A DNA stretch of 64,000 nt from assembly GCA_036642795.1 (NCBI GenBank), contig JAVXTH010000002.1:68637-132636 (forward strand), read 5' to 3'. Position 1 is the first letter of the stretch; each line of letters begins with the position of its first letter. This DNA comes from JAVXTH01 sp036642795 (GTDB taxonomy: Bacteria; Bacillota_I; Bacilli_A; Erysipelotrichales; Erysipelotrichaceae). The notes beneath the pieces were generated by a model that searched no databases, was not told the DNA's origin, and worked only from the letters and a program-made list of their open reading frames with translations. A program made the position numbers and the translations under genes. Of this stretch, positions 59,844-64,000 are shown piece after piece.

Positions 59844-62800
59844 TTAATTTTTGCGTTTCTTATAAGCCATAAATAAATAACCTGCTGCGCCAATAAAGAA
59901 CAAGAATTCAAGACCTATGACATAATTCGTCAAATCTATATGTTCTCGGCTCGCTTTTGGTGTTTCTTCTGGTTTAATCACTTCTGGTTTATTTTCAATA
60001 ACTGGTTTTTTAACTTCTTCTTTTACCGGTTTTGTTTGTTCCACTACAATTGTTTCAATCAATGTTTCACCATTATCTTGATGAGTTGGTTTATTCACCG
60101 GTTTATTCGTCGGTTTATCAACTGGATCATTCACGATAGGTTTTGCTGCTTTCAATAAAGTTTTCGCATCTTTGATTGCTTTGATTGCATCATCAAGTTG
60201 TTGTTTGCTTACATTATCACGATTTAGAAGTGCTTCGTTTGTCTTGATTACTTCTTGATAAGCTTTCCAAGAATCATTTGTATAAGCTTTTTCATCCAAG
60301 TACTCATTCAAAGCATCTTTTAACTCTGTAAAGCAAACTAAATTTTGATAAGCTGCTTCTATTTCTTTACGTAAACTCATTGCCTTTGTTTCATCTATCT
60401 TGCTGCTTGCAAGGAAAGCTTCCACTTCTTTAATTTTAGCCTGTAAATCATCAAATGAAGCATTTGAATAATCATGATCTTCATTATTAATTGCTTGTGC
60501 TTTTTCAAGGATAACTTTCATTGCTTCCACAACATCCTCAACTAAGCCATTTCTAGCTGCTTTCGCGCTAGCGATTGCCGCATTCACTTCAATTTTGCTT
60601 GCATCTCGTTTTGCCAATATTGTTTTAGCTACTTGCATTTTATTTAAATAAGTCGTCCAACTATCTGTTTCATAGGCTTGTTCACCTAAATTATTTTCAC
60701 TGTCTTTAATTGCTGCTCTTAATTCAGTTAAATCAACAAGATTGTTTTTGAACATTTGTAAGTGAGCGAAATATTCATCCACTGTTGTCTGCGTAGCATT
60801 GCTTAAATCACTTAACAACAATCGAACACTATCGACGACGATGCTTAAACCTTCCCAACTATCTTGCGTGTAATTAGCTGCATTTAATTTCGCAATTTCA
60901 TTCACTAAATTAATTAAACTTGTTGGATCTCCATGTTTCATTAAAGCATCTTTTGCTTGTTGAAGATTTACCACGCATTGATCAACTTCACTTTGTGTAT
61001 AGGCATTTGGAAATGCGATTACTCCATTTGCTTTGATTAGATTATCAGAATAAGTTTCCCAATTGTTATATAAATAATCTTCTTGGTGAATCTTACTACA
61101 TTCATTCAATAAAGCTTCTAATGGTTTATAATTCGTTGCATGAAGCTGTAAAGCATCAAATGCTTTTTGTAGATCAAGAACAACTTGATCACAGTTTTCT
61201 TTGCTTGTAATTGCCCCATTAAGAATTTCATTCGCCTTTATTAAACTAGCTTCAAATGCTTGATAAGTAGCCGTTGTATAACTATCTTTTTCAGTGTTTT
61301 TCACAAGATCAACTGCTGCTTTTAAGCTTGTTAAATCTGGCAAATCATAATCTTTTACTAAAATAATTTCATATAAAATAGGAGCAACTGTTTCCCATTC
61401 AATTTTTATTTCAAAAATATTTTGATCATAAATTAAGAATTCATTCAAACTCTTTGATAATTTACCAATTTGTTTCCATCCTTCATTTGTACGAATCATA
61501 ACTTTCGCATTTGATATTGTATCAATGCTTTGAACAATATTTAATTTTTTGCTATCGCATTGATCTTTTAAGCGATAAGTTAAAGAACCCTTCGTAATTT
61601 CCCCATTCTTTGTATTTGGTTGATAAGCTGTATCTAATTTCCCATCAATTAAGTTTTGAGGAGCAAAACCACGTAGTTCAATTGGATCACTTACAAAGGT
61701 TGGATCATTGATTGTTTTAATATATTCACCTTTGTTTAAAATAATTTCATTAAATACAACGGCGCGATTATTATTTGGAGCTGTAAATTCAATCTTTAAA
61801 TAACGTGCTTCTTCTTTAAAGTCTTTACCTTCCACATAAAATTTATTTGGATAATTCGAACTTGTTTGATAAATACCTGAATTTAGTACTGTTGTATCAC
61901 CATCGTTGGTATTTTCAACTCCATCACCAATACGCATTACTTCATTCCAAGTAGTACCATCCGCAGATACCATAACTTTCGCATCACGAATATAATTCTT
62001 AGCACTGTCTTGAACATAAAGACGGATATTATTTAATTGAATTGATTGCCCTAAATCATAAATAATATTTTCATTTAATTGTGGTAAATCAGCAAATTCC
62101 GTCGTGGTATTAATATCACCATCAAACGCTGCTCCATTATTACGGGTATCTTCACCTGCACCCCAACCACTATGAATACCAATCGTAGCACTTTTTAAAG
62201 ATGGTGCATTTACTTCATTAGAATAAACTTCAAACTGATTGATATCAACGTTAATTGTCGCCTTTGTAAGATTTATAAAACGAATATAAGCAGCTGGTTT
62301 TAAAGGCGTATTAGCTGTTAATGTATCCCATTCAATCCCATTTAAAGATGACTGAAGCGTTAAATTAGCATTGCTTACATCCTTAGAAATTTGGTTAATG
62401 TCTTTAATACGTTCAAAACGAATTCCAATATATTCATTCGTTGCAAGTCTTTGATTCGTTGCGTTTGTTAATTTACTCATTGTATTTGTGGAAACAACAG
62501 CCGCATTGCTACTTGTATTTGTATATAAGTATTTCTTAGAAGCAACATCTTTCACTTCTTCTACTGATAATTCAGAGAAAATAACCCAAACTGGTCTTTC
62601 ACTTAAGTTTGTAAAACGAACATAACGTGCTTTTACGCCATTTAAATCTTCAACAATCGTATCTTTACCACTTGCTGGTTGATTACGATATTCTTTAAAG
62701 GTTGTCCAAGTTACATTGTCTTTCGAATATTCAAGTTTATAGTTATTCCATTTATTCCCGGCTGCTCGATTTCCACCAATCACACCACGTACTTTTCCGA

Positions 62801-64000
62801 TTTTAGCAACACGACCTAAGTCATAACCAATATAGTCGCCAACTAATGTCTTGTCTCCACGATGATAATATTCTGTTCCGCTATTGTCATCGTTATCCCA
62901 TAAATTAGATTCAGGTCCTGTAGCATCATAACGATTCCATGCTGCTGTTTTAATAAGATCATGTTTTAATGGTGTTGTATCTTCGCTTTCTTCAGCTGGT
63001 GCAAACACGCTGAAATCATATACTTTCCACCAATATCCAACATTAGGATTATCACTCTTAACTACGTTTTCCATGTTATGAATACGCAATGCTTTCGCAC
63101 TGATATTTAAATCTGAAGCATCAAGTTGTGTTTCTCCACCCGTGGCGATATTTCCTAAACTAATCCAATTCGTAGTGCCATCAAGTGAATACTCAATTTG
63201 GCCACTTTGAATACGATCACTGTTGCCATCTTGTTTAAAGTAAACTTTACCAATCGCTTTTGCTTCATTAAAGCTTAACGTGATAGTAGCATCCTTAGGA
63301 ATATAATCTTGTATTGCTCCTACTTTATAAGGATCTTCAGCAAAATGGGTGAACGTAGCTTTATCTACATCATTAATATTATTAATGCTTCCACCTTTTA
63401 CCGTTAATTTATCGGTAGCAATCGTTCCTGTATATTTTACATCCTTAACAATTTTATTTGCATTTACATCAATTGACATTATATTTGGCCAAGCATCGGC
63501 AGCATTATTGCTTGTGGCAATAATACGTAAACCACGAACATTACGAAGCGCTAAATTATCAATTTTCACAACTTGTAATTGCCCATTAACACCATCATAA
63601 ATTTGATCGTTTACATCGACCCATGTTTTACCATTGTTTGTATATTGTACCTTCGCATGATCAAAATGATTCTTTCCTCCAGCTAACACAAAACGAACAT
63701 CGCTAACATCAATGCCTTTTGTATAAGAAACACCAAAGTAATCATTTGCCATTACTTTATTAGGATCTTTATATAGAATTCCAGTTGAATCATCAAAATC
63801 AAAGACACTTTCACTATTACCACTTGCTGCTACATCGTTACGATTGGTAATATAGGATTGAATCTGAATATTTGGATTAACGATAGGTAATACTTTATCG
63901 GATAATTTACTACCTAATTTACTAATAAGGCCTTCAATATATTGAGTACCAACTCTTGCATATTCTTGATGATCTACATAATGGAAACCATATGTTTTCG
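59844..64000 (-). CDS. C-terminal part of a surface hexosaminidase (hyaluronidase/GH84-like) with F5/8C and FIVAR modules
   Basis: The open frame continues to the right edge without a stop, so the real start and catalytic domain are beyond 64000; at least 1385 codons are visible. From the edge: a helical region (GTQYIEGLISKLGSKLSDKV) typical of the segment after a GH84 catalytic domain, four to five discoidin/CBM32-like (F5/8 type C) domains (for example DYIGYDLGRVAKIGKVRGVI), then six FIVAR-like helical repeats with the recurring YTxDSW pattern, a Lys/Pro-rich stretch, and a C-terminal TM helix with a KKRKN tail. No LPxTG motif precedes the TM helix, the place it would be being HIDLTNY. It probably degrades host hexosaminyl glycans at the cell surface. 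Confidence 0.78.
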   Translation of the reverse strand, partial: KTYGFHYVDHQEYARVGTQYIEGLISKLGSKLSDKVLPIVNPNIQIQSYITNRNDVAASGNSESVFDFDDSTGILYKDPNKVMANDYFGVSYTKGIDVSDVRFVLAGGKNHFDHAKVQYTNNGKTWVDVNDQIYDGVNGQLQVVKIDNLALRNVRGLRIIATSNNAADAWPNIMSIDVNANKIVKDVKYTGTIATDKLTVKGGSINNINDVDKATFTHFAEDPYKVGAIQDYIPKDATITLSFNEAKAIGKVYFKQDGNSDRIQSGQIEYSLDGTTNWISLGNIATGGETQLDASDLNISAKALRIHNMENVVKSDNPNVGYWWKVYDFSVFAPAEESEDTTPLKHDLIKTAAWNRYDATGPESNLWDNDDNSGTEYYHRGDKTLVGDYIGYDLGRVAKIGKVRGVIGGNRAAGNKWNNYKLEYSKDNVTWTTFKEYRNQPASGKDTIVEDLNGVKARYVRFTNLSERPVWVIFSELSVEEVKDVASKKYLYTNTSSNAAVVSTNTMSKLTNATNQRLATNEYIGIRFERIKDINQISKDVSNANLTLQSSLNGIEWDTLTANTPLKPAAYIRFINLTKATINVDINQFEVYSNEVNAPSLKSATIGIHSGWGAGEDTRNNGAAFDGDINTTTEFADLPQLNENIIYDLGQSIQLNNIRLYVQDSAKNYIRDAKVMVSADGTTWNEVMRIGDGVENTNDGDTTVLNSGIYQTSSNYPNKFYVEGKDFKEEARYLKIEFTAPNNNRAVVFNEIILNKGEYIKTINDPTFVSDPIELRGFAPQNLIDGKLDTAYQPNTKNGEITKGSLTYRLKDQCDSKKLNIVQSIDTISNAKVMIRTNEGWKQIGKLSKSLNEFLIYDQNIFEIKIEWETVAPILYEIILVKDYDLPDLTSLKAAVDLVKNTEKDSYTTATYQAFEASLIKANEILNGAITSKENCDQVVLDLQKAFDALQLHATNYKPLEALLNECSKIHQEDYLYNNWETYSDNLIKANGVIAFPNAYTQSEVDQCVVNLQQAKDALMKHGDPTSLINLVNEIAKLNAANYTQDSWEGLSIVVDSVRLLLSDLSNATQTTVDEYFAHLQMFKNNLVDLTELRAAIKDSENNLGEQAYETDSWTTYLNKMQVAKTILAKRDASKIEVNAAIASAKAARNGLVEDVVEAMKVILEKAQAINNEDHDYSNASFDDLQAKIKEVEAFLASSKIDETKAMSLRKEIEAAYQNLVCFTELKDALNEYLDEKAYTNDSWKAYQEVIKTNEALLNRDNVSKQQLDDAIKAIKDAKTLLKAAKPIVNDPVDKPTNKPVNKPTHQDNGETLIETIVVEQTKPVKEEVKKPVIENKPEVIKPEETPKASREHIDLTNYVIGLEFLFFIGAAGYLFMAYKKRKN

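Overview
The window is AT-rich bacterial DNA using the standard genetic code, with strong GGAGG-type ribosome binding sites, short intergenic gaps and 6-8 gene clusters. The gene set (VanZ, PyrR, DarA-like c-di-AMP receptor, UPF0154, Tex, split transketolase, [FeFe] hydrogenases, superoxide reductase, peptidase T, a giant surface hexosaminidase with F5/8C and FIVAR modules) fits an anaerobic, peptide- and host-glycan-using low-GC Firmicute. Erysipelotrichales or a close relative is my best guess; it is an inference from gene content, not a measured placement.

Layout. 1-5.2 kb: an oligopeptide import operon (M24 peptidase, oppB, oppC, oppD, oppF, then the first codons of the probable oppA), all on the minus strand. 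5.3-10.9 kb: a membrane diguanylate cyclase, a nitroreductase, a lipid kinase with a leaderless-looking start, a small peptidoglycan-binding protein, an unknown membrane protein and an AlkD-like DNA glycosylase. 10.9-15.9 kb: a response regulator / sensor kinase / ABC ATPase / FtsX-like permease operon. 16.0-17.0 kb: a monofunctional transglycosylase and a UPF0154 protein. 17.2-21.6 kb: a hydrogen module, made of a group-B-like [FeFe] hydrogenase, a sensory (PAS-bearing) hydrogenase homologue and a translationally coupled SpoIIE/PP2C phosphatase; a Rex-like operator overlaps the first promoter. 21.7-34.4 kb: mostly metabolism and housekeeping (VanZ, DMT exporter, an asparagine synthetase homologue lacking its N-terminal cysteine, superoxide reductase, PatB-like C-S lyase, RmuC, DUF711/ACT pair, a decayed BtpA-family gene, split transketolase, Tex, a small Smr protein).

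34.5-38.3 kb carries a pentapeptide-repeat protein, an AI-2E family transporter, PepT and a four-helix protein. 38.57-39.08 kb is a six-tRNA operon (Val, Thr, Tyr, Gln, Lys, Gly) with its own promoter and terminator. Directly after it lies a lone IS605-type TnpB gene with a structured 3' region. From there to about 51.9 kb the content is partly accessory: a PLD-helicase-DUF3427 protein, a Nudix hydrolase, an orphan LysR regulator and, most notably, a four-gene operon of MazG-like, HNH nuclease, a second MazG and a DUF2075 nuclease-helicase. I consider this operon the best candidate for an undescribed (probably anti-phage) system.

52-59.8 kb returns to core functions (DUF1648/SdpI-like protein, RlmCD methyltransferase, HAD hydrolase, PflA with a thioredoxin-like partner, SWIM-SNF2 helicase, a 59-residue small protein, PyrR). 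59.8-64 kb holds the C-terminal 1300+ residues of a surface hexosaminidase whose catalytic part is beyond the right edge. Domain assignments are by reading motifs and remembered family resemblance; no search was run.
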